Numbered from the stretch's first letter, positions 16,089 to 25,031 are shown. The stretch is DNA of 64,000 nt from an uncultured Pseudomonadota bacterium (GCA_903900265.1 CAIUMM010000106.1:1-64000); one strand, 5' to 3'. The notes: generated from the sequence alone by a model not told the origin. A program made the numbers and translations.

Positions 16089-16922
16089 TCACAACCAGAT
16101 CTTGCAAACCAGCCGGAGCGAGCAGGCTTCGCAGGACGTCGATTTTTGCCCTGTACACCCCGAGGAAATGCCAAGATGAGCGAGCGCAAAGTCGAAGCGT
16201 GTTGGGTCCTCCGGCGCGTACCCCCGCAGTCGGTCGGTGATCTCGACTGCGGTCTTCCAATCCGCCGTTTTTCGAGCGGTCAGCCCGGTGAGCTGCGCGA
16301 TGCGCAGCACGTGCGTGTCCACCGGCATCGTCAACGTTGCAGGTGCAAGCTGGGTCCACACCCCGAGATCCGGAGCGCCGGGACGCACCATCCAGCGCAG
16401 GAACATACACCACCGCTTGCACGCGGATCCTCCCGACGGTGTCGCGAACCACGTCGCAAAATGCGGCCCCCCCGCGGCCAACGGCGCCAGCGCGCGCAGC
16501 CGGGAGATCCCGGCTTCGAGGGTGGTGAACGCCGCAGCGAGGCCCTCCGCAGCCTGCAAGCGCGCCAAAGCAACGCCAAGCGCTACAAAGTCACGCCGTG
16601 AAAACCACCGATAAACAAGGGGATCACCGGAGTCCCGCTGACCTGATGCGCAGCCCTTGCACCAGACCGCAGGCCCGCCGACCGCGTCCATCTCCGCGAA
16701 CAAGCGCTCGAGCACCGGACCAAAAAGGTCGACGCGGCCAAAAGCCAGTTGAGAGGCGTAGACCGCCGCGATCTCAACGTCTGCGAGGCGCTCGGCTGCG
16801 GCGGTCCCATCCGGCGCGGCACGCATCGCGTAGCGCTTCGGGAACCGCAGCGGGTCCCGATCGACGCGCGCGCTCAGGTCCGCAGATGCACGCACGAACG
16901 CAGCCTCCAACGCCTGATGCAA
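16089..16922 (-). CDS. DUF2400/TIGR02757 family protein (HhH-GPD-related)
   Basis: About 277 aa, matching the TIGR02757/DUF2400 pattern: YASQLAFGRVDLFGPVLERL near the N-terminus, then ACKRWCMFLRWMVRPGAPDLGVW, TMPVDTHVLRIAQLTGL, RKTADWKTAVEITDRLR and FDFALAHLGISSGC. The fold is related to HhH-GPD DNA glycosylases, but no enzymatic activity is established for the family. The C-terminus has a Cys cluster (GCTGQKSTSCEACSLRLVC) that could hold a metal. I prefer the TTG at 16922, preceded by GAGGCGGGG, over the track start at 17045, because the extra N-terminus overlaps the upstream glycosyltransferase gene and has no family sequence. Confidence 0.82.
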   Translation of the reverse strand: MHQALEAAFVRASADLSARVDRDPLRFPKRYAMRAAPDGTAAAERLADVEIAAVYASQLAFGRVDLFGPVLERLFAEMDAVGGPAVWCKGCASGQRDSGDPLVYRWFSRRDFVALGVALARLQAAEGLAAAFTTLEAGISRLRALAPLAAGGPHFATWFATPSGGSACKRWCMFLRWMVRPGAPDLGVWTQLAPATLTMPVDTHVLRIAQLTGLTARKTADWKTAVEITDRLRGYAPEDPTRFDFALAHLGISSGCTGQKSTSCEACSLRLVCKIWL

Positions 16923-16956
16923 CGCCCCGCCTCGCGCGGTCCGCGGGGGTGCAGCG

Positions 16957-18579
16957 CTACTGCGGGGCAAGGGTCGTCCCCTCCACGCGGTAGACCGTCG
17001 CGGTCTCCAACGGGCCGCCAGCCACGCCGAACGGCAGCACCCCAAGGGTCTCCGAGTACAAGGAGATCGCCCGACCTGGCAGCATCACGCGAAACACAAA
17101 GTGGTCGACGCTCTCGACCCGATCCATGGGCTCCCAGGCGCTGCGCGCGAGCTCCCCGGGAGACTCGTGCTCCGCCACGGCGATCAGCGTGCCCGGAGCG
17201 AGCACCTCCCCCGGGATGTAGCGCGTCCAACCTCGCTGCTCGAGCGTGTAGCGGAAGCTCCACTCGCCCGCGAAGCGCTTGTCCGGAGGCGCGCGCTTCT
17301 CCACGCGTTCCGCCACCATCGTCGCGACCTCCCCCCCCGCACGCCCGAACCGGTAATCCGCCACGGCGAGCACCAACGCGAGCACGACCGAGAGGAGGAT
17401 GCTGACGCGCACGCCGGTCTTGCCCCCCGCCGCCTCCTCCGCAGAGCGCACCACGAGGATCGCGAGCGGCGCCGCGGCTGGCAGCAGGTACCGCGCCGAC
17501 GCGTAGTTGTGCCCCCACAGCACGCCCGCGCCCACGCCGAGCACCACCGCGCCAAGCAGCAGCGCATCGTCGCGATCGCCCTTGCGGCGACGCCGAGGCC
17601 CTGCAGCCACACCCGCGATCGCCCGCACCACGCCGATGCCGCCGATCGTCACGCACCCAAGGAGCAACCCCAGATCGCCGCTCGCAAGGCCCGCGGGACG
17701 AATCGCCACCATCGTCAACAAGCCTACCACCACGCCCGCCGCAGCGAGCGCGGGACGCACATACAGCAGGACCAGCGGCAACGGCAGGAGCGCCATCCGC
17801 GCGAGGATGCCCAACAGCCGCTCCCCCGCGGGTCCGCTGACGATGTCGCCGCGATGCGCGATCACCTCCACGATGTGGACCCGCCCGTAGGCAGCGAACA
17901 TCGCGGCCTCACCGAGCGCCGGAACCAGGAGCAGCGGCACCACAACGGAGAGCGCGTGCTGCCAGCCGAGGCGCCGCCGCAGCATCGCCAGCCCGAGATG
18001 GAGCAGCACCGGCACCACCACCATGCCCATCGAGTATTTGGTCGCGACCGCGAGGCCGAGCACCAGACCCGCGGCCCAGAGCCGCTCGCCTTCCTCCATG
18101 CCCTCCCGGTACAGCGCGAGCCCGGCGGTCACCAGCGCCACCGCCGGCAGGTCGATCATCAGCGAGTCCTGAAGCGCCAGCTGCACACAGGCCGACGACA
18201 GCCAAAGTCCGGCAGCCAACGAAGGATGTTTGGTGGTCAAGCGCGCCCAACGCGCCACGCCCCACCCGAACAGGGCTACAAACGGCACCGACGCCAAAAT
18301 CCGCGCCAACCAAACGAAAGGCGCGACGGCGTGCAGCGCGGCCAGAAACCAAAGGAACAACGGAGGATGTGCGTAGATGAAGCTGTCGGAGACCGCCGAC
18401 GCATCGGGCGTGACGTACGGCTGCCAAACCCGATGCCAGTCGTAGGGGCGCAGCCAGGACACGTGCGCGCCCAGCCACAAGTAGCTCTCTTCGTCGATCA
18501 CCGGCACCTTGCCGAGGAACGGCACGACGGAGACCAGCGCAGCCGGTACCAGCCAGCGCGCGACGCGATCGTTGCTCAC
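16957..18579 (-). CDS. GT39/ArnT-like integral membrane glycosyltransferase
   Basis: A 540-aa polytopic membrane protein with about ten hydrophobic segments in the first 400 residues and a soluble C-terminal domain. The first external loop contains the acidic pair in VPVIDEESYLWLGAH, typical of the GT-C fold (PMT/ArnT/GT83). FIYAHPPLFLWFLAAL and LALQDSLMIDLPAVALV also fit this superfamily. Such enzymes use polyprenyl-phosphate sugars to glycosylate proteins or lipids outside the inner membrane; donor and acceptor are unknown. The GTG start is preceded by AGGAG and overlaps the pgsA stop by 4 bp (GTGA). Confidence 0.82.
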   Translation of the reverse strand: MSNDRVARWLVPAALVSVVPFLGKVPVIDEESYLWLGAHVSWLRPYDWHRVWQPYVTPDASAVSDSFIYAHPPLFLWFLAALHAVAPFVWLARILASVPFVALFGWGVARWARLTTKHPSLAAGLWLSSACVQLALQDSLMIDLPAVALVTAGLALYREGMEEGERLWAAGLVLGLAVATKYSMGMVVVPVLLHLGLAMLRRRLGWQHALSVVVPLLLVPALGEAAMFAAYGRVHIVEVIAHRGDIVSGPAGERLLGILARMALLPLPLVLLYVRPALAAAGVVVGLLTMVAIRPAGLASGDLGLLLGCVTIGGIGVVRAIAGVAAGPRRRRKGDRDDALLLGAVVLGVGAGVLWGHNYASARYLLPAAAPLAILVVRSAEEAAGGKTGVRVSILLSVVLALVLAVADYRFGRAGGEVATMVAERVEKRAPPDKRFAGEWSFRYTLEQRGWTRYIPGEVLAPGTLIAVAEHESPGELARSAWEPMDRVESVDHFVFRVMLPGRAISLYSETLGVLPFGVAGGPLETATVYRVEGTTLAPQ

Positions 18580-19166
18580 GCTCCTGGGCGCCCGGCCCGC
18601 TTGCCGTACTGGTAGAACCCCCAGAAGTACTCCGCGGCGCTCGCCAGCGAGAACGCCAGGCTGACATACAACAACATCGTCCCAACCGAATGCGCGTCAA
18701 TGCCGATGCTCTCGTAGTGCCAGAGCAGAAACCCGATGGCCGTGGACTGGTACGCAGTCTTGAACTTGCCAAGGCTGCCGGCGGCGATCACCATGCCTTC
18801 GCTCATCGCCACCATCCGCAACCCCGAGATCGCAAGCTCCCGCGACTCCATGACCACCACCACCCACGCAGGCACCCACCCGAGCGGGATCATCATCACC
18901 AGCGCGCAAAGCACCATCAGCTTGTCGGCGAGCGGATCCAGAAAAGCCCCGGCCACGCTTTGCAGATCCCAGCGACGCGCCAGCCAGCCGTCCAGCACAT
19001 CCGACAGCATCGCGATGACAAACAACACGCAGGACGTGACCGCCCAGGGGTAGGTAGGACGTGTCCAGAGCAACCAGCCGACCACCGGCACCATACAAAC
19101 GCGGAACACCGTAATCACATTCGGCAGGTTCCAGAAGCCTTTACGGCGATACCAAGGCGTAGTCAT
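18576..19166 (-). CDS. pgsA: CDP-diacylglycerol-glycerol-3-phosphate 3-phosphatidyltransferase (PgsA-like)
   Basis: A 196-aa CDP-alcohol phosphatidyltransferase. The full signature is present: Asp56, Asp59-Gly60, Ala63-Arg64, Gly73, Asp77 and Asp81, within SDVLDGWLARRWDLQ and GAFLDPLADK. The N-terminus NLPNVITVFRVCMVPVV and the segment SRELAISGLRMVAMSEGMVI are typical of PgsA, which makes phosphatidylglycerol phosphate in the inner membrane. It lies 4 bp after the transglycosylase gene and overlaps the next gene by 4 bp, so envelope functions are grouped here. Phosphatidylserine or phosphatidylinositol-type synthases are less likely from the N-terminal match. Confidence 0.92.
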   Translation of the reverse strand: MTTPWYRRKGFWNLPNVITVFRVCMVPVVGWLLWTRPTYPWAVTSCVLFVIAMLSDVLDGWLARRWDLQSVAGAFLDPLADKLMVLCALVMMIPLGWVPAWVVVVMESRELAISGLRMVAMSEGMVIAAGSLGKFKTAYQSTAIGFLLWHYESIGIDAHSVGTMLLYVSLAFSLASAAEYFWGFYQYGKRAGRPGA

Positions 19167-19170
19167 GCCA

Positions 19171-19860
19171 TCACGGAGATACCGGACGCGTATCCCGAAA
19201 AAGCTCGTAGAGCCCGATCACCCGCGCCACGTACGTCTCCGTCTCTCTGTAGGGCGGCACGCCCGCGTACTTGACCACCGCGTTGGGTCCGGCGTTGTAC
19301 GCAGCCAGCGCGAGCTCGTAGGAGCCAAAGGCCTTCACCTGCTTGGCAAGGTAAGCGGCGCCGCCCGCGATGGACTGGATCGGATCGAAGGTGTCGGACA
19401 CGCCCATATGTTGCGCGGTGCTCGGGATCAGCTGCATCAAGCCGCGCGCCCCGGCCCGCGACACCGCCTTCGGGTTCATGCGGCTCTCGGCCACCGCCAC
19501 TGCCTTGATCAGCTCGGCCGGCAAACCGGTATTCTCCGCCGCCGAAGTGAACGCCGCGTCGTAATCGTTCAGGTTGGTGATGCGGGCCAGATTGGGCATC
19601 GGCACGCCATTCGACAGGAACTTGCCAGGGACAACCTCCCTCCACCACACCTCCACGTCCTCGTACACCTCTCCTCGCGACTGCGCGGCGAGATTTTGCG
19701 GAGGCGAGTTGGTCAGCAACGGAGTGCCATCCACCCCGTAGATGATGTAGATATCTCCAGCAAACGCCGGAGGCAGCGCGAAAAAAGGAGGCAGCACCAC
19801 AGAGAGCCCCAGCACCACAGCGAGCTGGAGCGACGTCAACATGTAAAGCAAGCGGGACAC
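19171..19860 (-). CDS. Lytic transglycosylase with SLT domain
   Basis: A 229-aa exported murein hydrolase. It has an N-terminal signal or anchor (LQLAVVLGLSVVLPPFFALPPAFA), then a DUF4124-like stretch IYIIYGVDGTPLLTNSPP, and an SLT domain from about residue 100. Glu125 in AVAVAESRMNP is the catalytic acid; GARGLMQLIPSTAQ and LALAAYNAGP are the other two diagnostic motifs. It cleaves peptidoglycan glycan strands to 1,6-anhydro products in the periplasm. The start is GTG; an ATG six codons later is also plausible. Confidence 0.92.
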   Translation of the reverse strand: MSRLLYMLTSLQLAVVLGLSVVLPPFFALPPAFAGDIYIIYGVDGTPLLTNSPPQNLAAQSRGEVYEDVEVWWREVVPGKFLSNGVPMPNLARITNLNDYDAAFTSAAENTGLPAELIKAVAVAESRMNPKAVSRAGARGLMQLIPSTAQHMGVSDTFDPIQSIAGGAAYLAKQVKAFGSYELALAAYNAGPNAVVKYAGVPPYRETETYVARVIGLYELFRDTRPVSP

Positions 19861-19917
19861 GCCCCACAGTGTACAGGATTCCGCGAGCCCCGGCGCGAGC
19901 CGTTCCGCCGAGCGCGC

Positions 19918-21282
19918 CTAGTCCGGGACCACGCGCTTCACCACCGCTCCCCGGGCCAGATCGAGCTTGACGCCCGCCCGCGAAACACCGTGCACGCCGC
20001 GAATGACCAACCCCGTCGGCTGCGCCCAGGTCTCTGGCGTGCGCGCAAACGACGTGACCACGACCTGCGTGCCATCGGCAAGCTCCAGCTTTGTGCCCGG
20101 AGGGTAGCGCCCGACCGCGTTCACGAACAGCTGAAACAGAGTCGGATCGTAGCGCGTACACGCGCCCACCTGCATCTGCCCGAGCGCGATCGCCGGCGAG
20201 AGCGCACCACCGCCGGGGCGCACGAGGTTGTCGAAGTCTTCGGCGATGCGTACGATACGCCCAAACAACGAAGGGGTCCCGCCCACGTCATCGAAGTCCA
20301 GATGATGATCGACGGCGCAGAGCGCGCGACGGATCTTCGCTTCGTGAAAACCGTGCTGCCGAAGCAGCAAACGCGCGCCAGCGGTAGAGTGCCGCTCAAA
20401 GGGCGGCGGGTAGCCGGGGTGCGTACGCGTGGCGCCCTCATGGCCCGAATAGCCGACGTCGTGGAACATGGCTGCAACGCCCAGATCCTGCATGTCGGCA
20501 TCGGGGAGGCCTACGCCTGCCCCGATCAGCAACGCCAGCTGAGTGACCCGGTAGCTGTGCGTCGCATACGGCGAGGCCGCACTGTCCCCGCTGTCAAGCG
20601 TCGTGGAGCCAGAGCCGAGGATCTCAGCGACGAGTCGTCGCACCGGCAGCGGGTTGGGCAGCCGATCGTGCGAGAGGTTGTCGCACGAGCTCTCGAGCAC
20701 CGCGACCGCCCGCGCAGCGACCCCGAGCGGATCGCGCCCGGTCTCATTGGCTGTCTGGAAGCGAAAAACGCCCAAGAGCTCTATGTGCGCGAGGCCCTCG
20801 GCGATCAAGCGCTGCTGAAGCGCAGGTCGAGGCTTTGGGGTCGCCGGCGGACCGCCCACCAGCGCCACCAACGTGCGCCACGCGGCAGCATCGAGCGGCT
20901 GGTTGAACGAGACGCCGCCTACCCCATGGCGGCGAAGGTCAGCCCCGAGCGTAGAGCTTTCGCCGTCCATGCGGATCCGAATGTCGTTGAGGTAGACGAG
21001 GTCTTCAACCACCACGAGGTTGAGGGTACCCAACAGGTCGCTCATCGTTTGCAGCGTGAGCACAAGCTCGGAGATAGGCTGTGCGAACGCGTCATTATCC
21101 TGCGCGTGCGTGCGGGTCAGCCGCAGCGTCCCCTGAATCAACCGTACCAGCCGCTCGCCGTTGTCCCGGACCATCGCCGCGAGTCCCCGATCTTCGCCCG
21201 CGCGAGCCAGCCCTAACGCCTGCCCCAGCGACTCTTGAGCCGCGCCGATCGCGTCTACTGGACCGGGTACGGGTTCAATCAT
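19918..21282 (-). CDS. HD-domain protein (HD-GYP-related phosphohydrolase candidate)
   Basis: A 454-aa protein whose C-terminal half is an HD domain. MFHDVGYSGHEGA gives the HD pair, ERHSTAGARLLLRQHG and CAVDHHLDFDD give further metal-ligand histidines, and FGRIVRIAEDFDNLV follows as in HD-GYP proteins. No GYP triplet is seen, so c-di-GMP hydrolysis is possible but unproven. The N-terminal 200 residues are helical with a segment LVVVEDLVYLNDIRIR also found in myxobacterial HD proteins. The ATG at 21282 overlaps the upstream stop (ATGA), coupling it to the HEAT-like gene. The longer ORF starting at 21495 lies within the coding sequence of that neighbour. Confidence 0.8.
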   Translation of the reverse strand: MIEPVPGPVDAIGAAQESLGQALGLARAGEDRGLAAMVRDNGERLVRLIQGTLRLTRTHAQDNDAFAQPISELVLTLQTMSDLLGTLNLVVVEDLVYLNDIRIRMDGESSTLGADLRRHGVGGVSFNQPLDAAAWRTLVALVGGPPATPKPRPALQQRLIAEGLAHIELLGVFRFQTANETGRDPLGVAARAVAVLESSCDNLSHDRLPNPLPVRRLVAEILGSGSTTLDSGDSAASPYATHSYRVTQLALLIGAGVGLPDADMQDLGVAAMFHDVGYSGHEGATRTHPGYPPPFERHSTAGARLLLRQHGFHEAKIRRALCAVDHHLDFDDVGGTPSLFGRIVRIAEDFDNLVRPGGGALSPAIALGQMQVGACTRYDPTLFQLFVNAVGRYPPGTKLELADGTQVVVTSFARTPETWAQPTGLVIRGVHGVSRAGVKLDLARGAVVKRVVPD

Positions 21283-22988
21283 GGGGCCACCGCTTTTGCA
21301 GCGTGGCGCAAGCGAACCAGCGCGTGCAGGCAATGGCGACGGAACGGAGCGTCTACGTTGTCCAGCACGCCGCGGATCAACCCCTCGGCCTCTGGCGAAG
21401 GGACCAGCGGGAACCCGGCCACCGCGCCCCACCACTGCGAGCGCTGGCCGGGCATCGGGATGAACCTCCCGAGGAACCCGCGCGGGGCCAGCCACCGAGC
21501 GAACACCGCCGCAGCCTGAGCAGGGGCGAGCTGCGCAAGCGCGAAGCCGATCTGCTCGGCCTCCGGATCTGGGACCCCAGCCAGCCCCGATCGTTCAAGC
21601 CGTTCAGCCAACGCGTCAAACAACGCACGCTCATCCCGGGCCGCGATCACCGCGATCACCTGCAAGCGGATATCCCCGCTCGACTCCTCAAAAAGCTGCG
21701 CCAGCCCTTGGGTGACCTCGGGAGAGGAGGTGGCCCCCTCAAGGATCTTCAGCACGACGGCGCGAGTAGCCGGATCGGCATCGCCCACCCGGCCCAGCGC
21801 CGCCGCAGGCGCAGCGTCCGGGGCGATAGCGACGCACAGCTGCAAAAGATCACGCGCGAGCTCGGAAGGGGCAGCTTGGATCGCTTGGACCAGCGGAGCG
21901 GGACGCGTAGCTGCGAAGTGCCCGATCAGGCCACGCAGCACCCGGCGATGGCCGGTGTTCTGCGCCTCCATGAGATACAGCCTCATCAAGCTGGATAGAT
22001 GATCGCCCGGCAAGCGCTCCAGCAGCGCGGTGAGCTCCGCCGGCGCGTCGTCTACACCGCGCGAAAAACTACGAACAATGCGCGTCAACGCGGCGCTATC
22101 TGCAAAGGAACGAAACAGTCGATCCTGATCGGCTGCAGGCAGCTCACTTAGGATGTCGAGCAACGCAGCAAGCCAATGAGGCTGCCCTCCGGACAAGAAA
22201 AAGTCGCGAATCTCCTCTACGACCGGCAAGACATCGACAAGCGCGGTGGGGTCGAGCGGATCATGCACCGCGCGAACGAGCCGCCGCACCAGCCGTAGGC
22301 ACATCGAAGGCAAGCCGTGCGCCGCTTCGTGGCGGATCCCGGCGAGGTGCTCGTCCGGCACCGCAAAATACATGACTTTGCCGGTACGAAGCGGCGCGGG
22401 CAACGGCAAGTCCCACCCGGCGGGGATGGTATGGCCAAGGGACGTCCGGTACACCTCGGAAGATCCTAAGCCAGCGTCATCGGCCTCGTCCGGTACAAAG
22501 CCCTCTACTGCGCCGACGGTGATCTTAGAGAAGCCCGCCTTCCACAGCAGGGTGACGATGTCGTCTTCTTGCTGACGTACGCCGGTGTAGCGGATCGACA
22601 GGATCTCGAGCAGCTTCAGCAGCTCTTCCCAAGGCACTTCGGCCTGTACGCTCAGCGTCCGTACACCATCCCGGAAAAGGCGAAACGCAAGCGAACGATC
22701 CCGGTCGCGCTCGAGGTACACAACCTCGCCGGCGCGCACCAATTCGAAGGGACGCACATCGAGGTCTAACGGTCCAAAAGCGAGCGCTTCGGTCATCGCG
22801 CTTTGGTACGCGGTCAGAAAGATCCGGATCGCCTCATTGTGCGGCTCGTAGATCAAGAACGAGCGCGCGGCACGCGACAACGCACGCACTGCGGCATTCG
22901 CAGCCGCTGCCGCCGGGGTTCCGCCGAGGCGTTGATCCTCGCCCAGCTCAGAAGCGGCGATGTCTAAAAGTTCCGGCTCCGTAGTCAT
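21279..22988 (-). CDS. Large helical-repeat (HEAT-like) protein coupled to the HD-domain gene
   Basis: A 569-aa soluble protein without signal peptide. The N-terminal third includes ALSRAARSFLIYEPHNEAIR and a segment FELVRAGEVVYLERDRDRSL; similar YxxHxxA-type openings occur in myxobacterial proteins paired with HD domains. The remainder consists of alpha-helical repeats of about 35-40 residues (for example LGRVGDADPATRAVVLKIL) resembling HEAT repeats. No catalytic motif is seen. It starts at ATG 22988, and the stop overlaps the HD gene's ATG. It is likely a scaffold or sensor partner of that HD protein; this is inference from coupling. Confidence 0.75.
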   Translation of the reverse strand: MTTEPELLDIAASELGEDQRLGGTPAAAAANAAVRALSRAARSFLIYEPHNEAIRIFLTAYQSAMTEALAFGPLDLDVRPFELVRAGEVVYLERDRDRSLAFRLFRDGVRTLSVQAEVPWEELLKLLEILSIRYTGVRQQEDDIVTLLWKAGFSKITVGAVEGFVPDEADDAGLGSSEVYRTSLGHTIPAGWDLPLPAPLRTGKVMYFAVPDEHLAGIRHEAAHGLPSMCLRLVRRLVRAVHDPLDPTALVDVLPVVEEIRDFFLSGGQPHWLAALLDILSELPAADQDRLFRSFADSAALTRIVRSFSRGVDDAPAELTALLERLPGDHLSSLMRLYLMEAQNTGHRRVLRGLIGHFAATRPAPLVQAIQAAPSELARDLLQLCVAIAPDAAPAAALGRVGDADPATRAVVLKILEGATSSPEVTQGLAQLFEESSGDIRLQVIAVIAARDERALFDALAERLERSGLAGVPDPEAEQIGFALAQLAPAQAAAVFARWLAPRGFLGRFIPMPGQRSQWWGAVAGFPLVPSPEAEGLIRGVLDNVDAPFRRHCLHALVRLRHAAKAVAP

Positions 22989-23092
22989 GCACGCAATTAC
23001 CCAACAACGACACAGAAAAGTCAAACGAATGACACCGAAAATTCGAACCCCCGATGGATGACAGCGTCCCCTGCGGTCGCCCCGGCCCGCGT

Positions 23093-24052
23093 TCACCGAA
23101 AGCGCGCGGTCCCCAGACACGCCGGCAAGCGCGCGCTGCCCGCCCCGAGCACGCTGTCGACCAGCCAATCCGCAGCGAACGGCAGGTACGTCAAACCAGC
23201 GACGCCGAGCCCGGTCAACACGCCTACGCGCGGTCGCCCCGGCAGCGGCCCAACGATCGGCAAGCCATCGCAGGACTCCGCGACGATCCCGGCGCAGCCC
23301 GGGTCCGAGCTGCACCCGGCGCTGCGACCTCGGACGCGCGCGTCGGGGATCGGCGTGATGCCATCTTGCACCGCGAGGCGCTCGAGCATCGCGGTCACCA
23401 CGTCGGAGGGTTCAGCGACGGTCTCACCCACCTCCATGTGCGGCGTGGCCCACCGCGCACCACAAAGCCGACCCCCCACCGAAAATACGCTCCCGCCACG
23501 CGAGATCACCGGGTGATGCGCGCTCACCGCGATGGACTGCCAGCGCACCGGCATCACCTTGTCATCCAGCCAATGCTCCCCTGAAAATGCAGTGCAGATC
23601 AGCGTAAGCTCTCCCTCCGCTGGCTCCGAGGCCGAAACGCCCACCGTATCCGCAGCGACTACGCCGCCATCGAGCAGCCGAAAGCCGCGCGCCGTGGCCT
23701 CCGCCCGCAAGCCGAGCCGCAGACACGCCTCGAGCTCTGGCGCGCGCTCCCCAGTCCACCACTCCACGCCGGTAGCCTCGAACGCCATGCCCGGGCGCTC
23801 CCTGTGCGCCGCGATCGCCGCGAGCAGGTCCGCGCCCGCCGTGCCCATCGCTCCCCAAAACCGGCTCGGCAGCTCCAGATGGCAGGGTAGCAGCAGGCCC
23901 AACGCTCCGGTGTCGAACAGCGGAGCGGCGCCGGGGCGCACCCAGCCCACGCGAGGGTCAAAGCCTACGACATCTACACCACGAGCCGCCAACCTGCTAA
24001 AAACTGCACGACCGGCGAGACCAAGCCCGATCACCACGACATCACATTGCAT
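23093..24052 (-). CDS. FAD-dependent oxidoreductase (DAO family)
   Basis: A 319-aa flavoprotein. The N-terminus CDVVVIGLGLAGRAVFSRL is a Rossmann GxGxxG FAD site followed by VVGFDP. The C-terminal segment SCDGLPIVGPLPGRPRVGVLTGLGVAGLTYLPFAA matches D-amino-acid oxidase/glycine-oxidase family members, where this region closes the FAD site. The substrate is unknown. At 319 aa it is somewhat shorter than typical DAO proteins (about 370). It is divergent from the tRNA gene 64 bp away. ATG start. Confidence 0.85.
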   Translation of the reverse strand: MQCDVVVIGLGLAGRAVFSRLAARGVDVVGFDPRVGWVRPGAAPLFDTGALGLLLPCHLELPSRFWGAMGTAGADLLAAIAAHRERPGMAFEATGVEWWTGERAPELEACLRLGLRAEATARGFRLLDGGVVAADTVGVSASEPAEGELTLICTAFSGEHWLDDKVMPVRWQSIAVSAHHPVISRGGSVFSVGGRLCGARWATPHMEVGETVAEPSDVVTAMLERLAVQDGITPIPDARVRGRSAGCSSDPGCAGIVAESCDGLPIVGPLPGRPRVGVLTGLGVAGLTYLPFAADWLVDSVLGAGSARLPACLGTARFR

Positions 24053-24079
24053 CGAACCGCCTCCGCATACGCACCGACC

Positions 24080-24107
24080 TTGACGGAAAAGAGCATGAAG
24101 TTAGAAG
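24080..24107 (+). promoter_or_regulatory. Candidate tRNA-Val promoter
   Basis: TTGACG (24080-24085) and TAGAAG (24102-24107) are separated by 16 bp. The tRNA begins 9 bp beyond the -10 element, a distance expected for a short 5' leader. The call rests on hexamer similarity only. Confidence 0.45.
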
Positions 24108-24116
24108 GGGAACGCT

Positions 24117-24191
24117 GGGCGCATAACTCAGCGGCAGAGTACTACCTTCACACGGTAGGAGTCGCAGGTTCAAATCCTGCTGCGCCCACCA
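24117..24191 (+). tRNA. tRNA-Val (anticodon CAC)
   Basis: A full cloverleaf is readable. The acceptor GGGCGCA pairs with TGCGCCC, the D stem is ACTC/GAGT, and the anticodon stem CTACC/GGTAG encloses the loop TTCACAC. The T arm is GCAGG TTCAAAT CCTGC. The anticodon CAC (24149-24151) reads GTG valine codons. The discriminator is A and the CCA end is encoded. A strong hairpin follows 8 bp downstream. Confidence 0.96.
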
Positions 24192-24199
24192 TACCAGCG

Positions 24200-24234
24200 A
24201 ATGCCCGCTCTTCCAAAATGGAGAGGCGGGCATT
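24200..24234 (+). terminator. Terminator-like hairpin after tRNA-Val
   Basis: AATGCCCGC (24200-24208) pairs perfectly with GCGGGCATT (24226-24234), with partial pairing of TCTTCCA and TGGAGAG inside. The downstream sequence TTCGATTTGTTGG is only moderately T-rich, so it is a weak intrinsic terminator or a processing hairpin. Confidence 0.6.
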
Positions 24235-24289
24235 TCGATTTGTTGGGCGAAGGAGGCTCGCTCTCGAAGTTCAAGCAAGCAGCTTTCGC

Positions 24290-24781
24290 TCACCCGATGT
24301 GGAGCCGCAGGGAGCGATCCCCGAAGCGGGCCACGAGCTCGACTTCCCCGCCAAGCGCCTTCACATACCGCTCGATCGTCGACAGCTTGGTGTCAGCCCT
24401 GCCCTCCAGTCGGGACACCTCGGCCTGGGCAACCCCCATGGCCGCAGCAACCTCGACCTGCGAGCGCCCCGCGAACGCACGGAGCTCGCGCATCGTGACC
24501 GCGAGCTGATTGTTCGCCACATCCTCCCCGGTCCGCGGCGGCGGCAGTTGATGGGCGCGAGCGTAGAGAAACTCTGGGGCGATGTCGAGTTCATCGTTCC
24601 AGGTCACCACGCCTCGCTCGACATGGGCGAGCTTCCAAAGCTCAGGATCGGCGAGCTGCCCGAGGGGGCCGTCGAGATCCCTCGACAGGTCAGCCACCCC
24701 CTGCGTGCCGTCGCTGAACGTGAGATTCAGCTTGCATCCGGGAAGAGCCGTCACGGTCGTGACCTTGATCAACCTCATCAT
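24290..24781 (-). CDS. DUF2442 plus Xre helix-turn-helix protein (antitoxin-like)
   Basis: A 163-aa protein combining two modules. Residues about 1-75 look like DUF2442 (LNLTFSDGTQGVADLS, LWKLAHVERGVVTWNDELDIAPEFLY). Residues about 90-155 form an Xre/Cro helix-turn-helix (RSQVEVAAAMGVAQAEVSRLEGRADTKLSTIERYVKALGG). It is the second gene of a pair with a DUF4160 protein; the ATG overlaps that gene's TGA, with GGAGG just upstream. DUF2442 and DUF4160 genes are often adjacent and are treated as toxin-antitoxin-like. The HTH makes this the likely DNA-binding, self-repressing antitoxin; that role is inferred. Confidence 0.8.
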   Translation of the reverse strand: MMRLIKVTTVTALPGCKLNLTFSDGTQGVADLSRDLDGPLGQLADPELWKLAHVERGVVTWNDELDIAPEFLYARAHQLPPPRTGEDVANNQLAVTMRELRAFAGRSQVEVAAAMGVAQAEVSRLEGRADTKLSTIERYVKALGGEVELVARFGDRSLRLHIG

Positions 24782-25008
24782 CCACCTCCGAAAGCAGCCC
24801 ACCGGGCAAGCAGCTCTTCGACGTTTGCCGCGACGTAGTCCCGCACCAGAGACAGCTGGTTGCTGGAGAGGGCGCCGGCGTAGACGGATCCGTCACGGAT
24901 GACCACAAGCACTTCGTCGTCGACGTGGAAGGGGTGGACGTGGGGCGGCGCGTGGTCTTTGAAGTACATGTCGATGTTGACTCCGTCGACGAAGGCCAGC
25001 CGAGGCAT
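24778..25008 (-). CDS. DUF4160 protein (toxin-like partner)
   Basis: A 76-aa protein with the DUF4160 core: MYFKDHAPPHVHPFHVDDEV, then VYAGALSSNQLSLVRDYVAANVEELLARW. The cluster of histidines (DHAPPHVHPFH) is the conserved part of the family and could bind metal, but no activity has been firmly assigned. It is the first gene of a two-gene unit with DUF2442-Xre and is preceded by a TATAAT-containing promoter with an internal palindrome. Confidence 0.82.
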   Translation of the reverse strand: MPRLAFVDGVNIDMYFKDHAPPHVHPFHVDDEVLVVIRDGSVYAGALSSNQLSLVRDYVAANVEELLARWAAFGGG

Positions 25009-25031
25009 GCAGATTGTATACCGTGCAGGCC

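Noticed and set aside
19165-21216. 683-aa plus-strand ORF
   Set aside because: It runs across two oppositely oriented, motif-bearing genes (SLT and HD) and has shadow-type composition.
24117-24191. tRNA as a proven phage or island attachment site
   Set aside because: No second copy of the tRNA 3' end and no integrase were found; only the neighbouring gene content suggests it.
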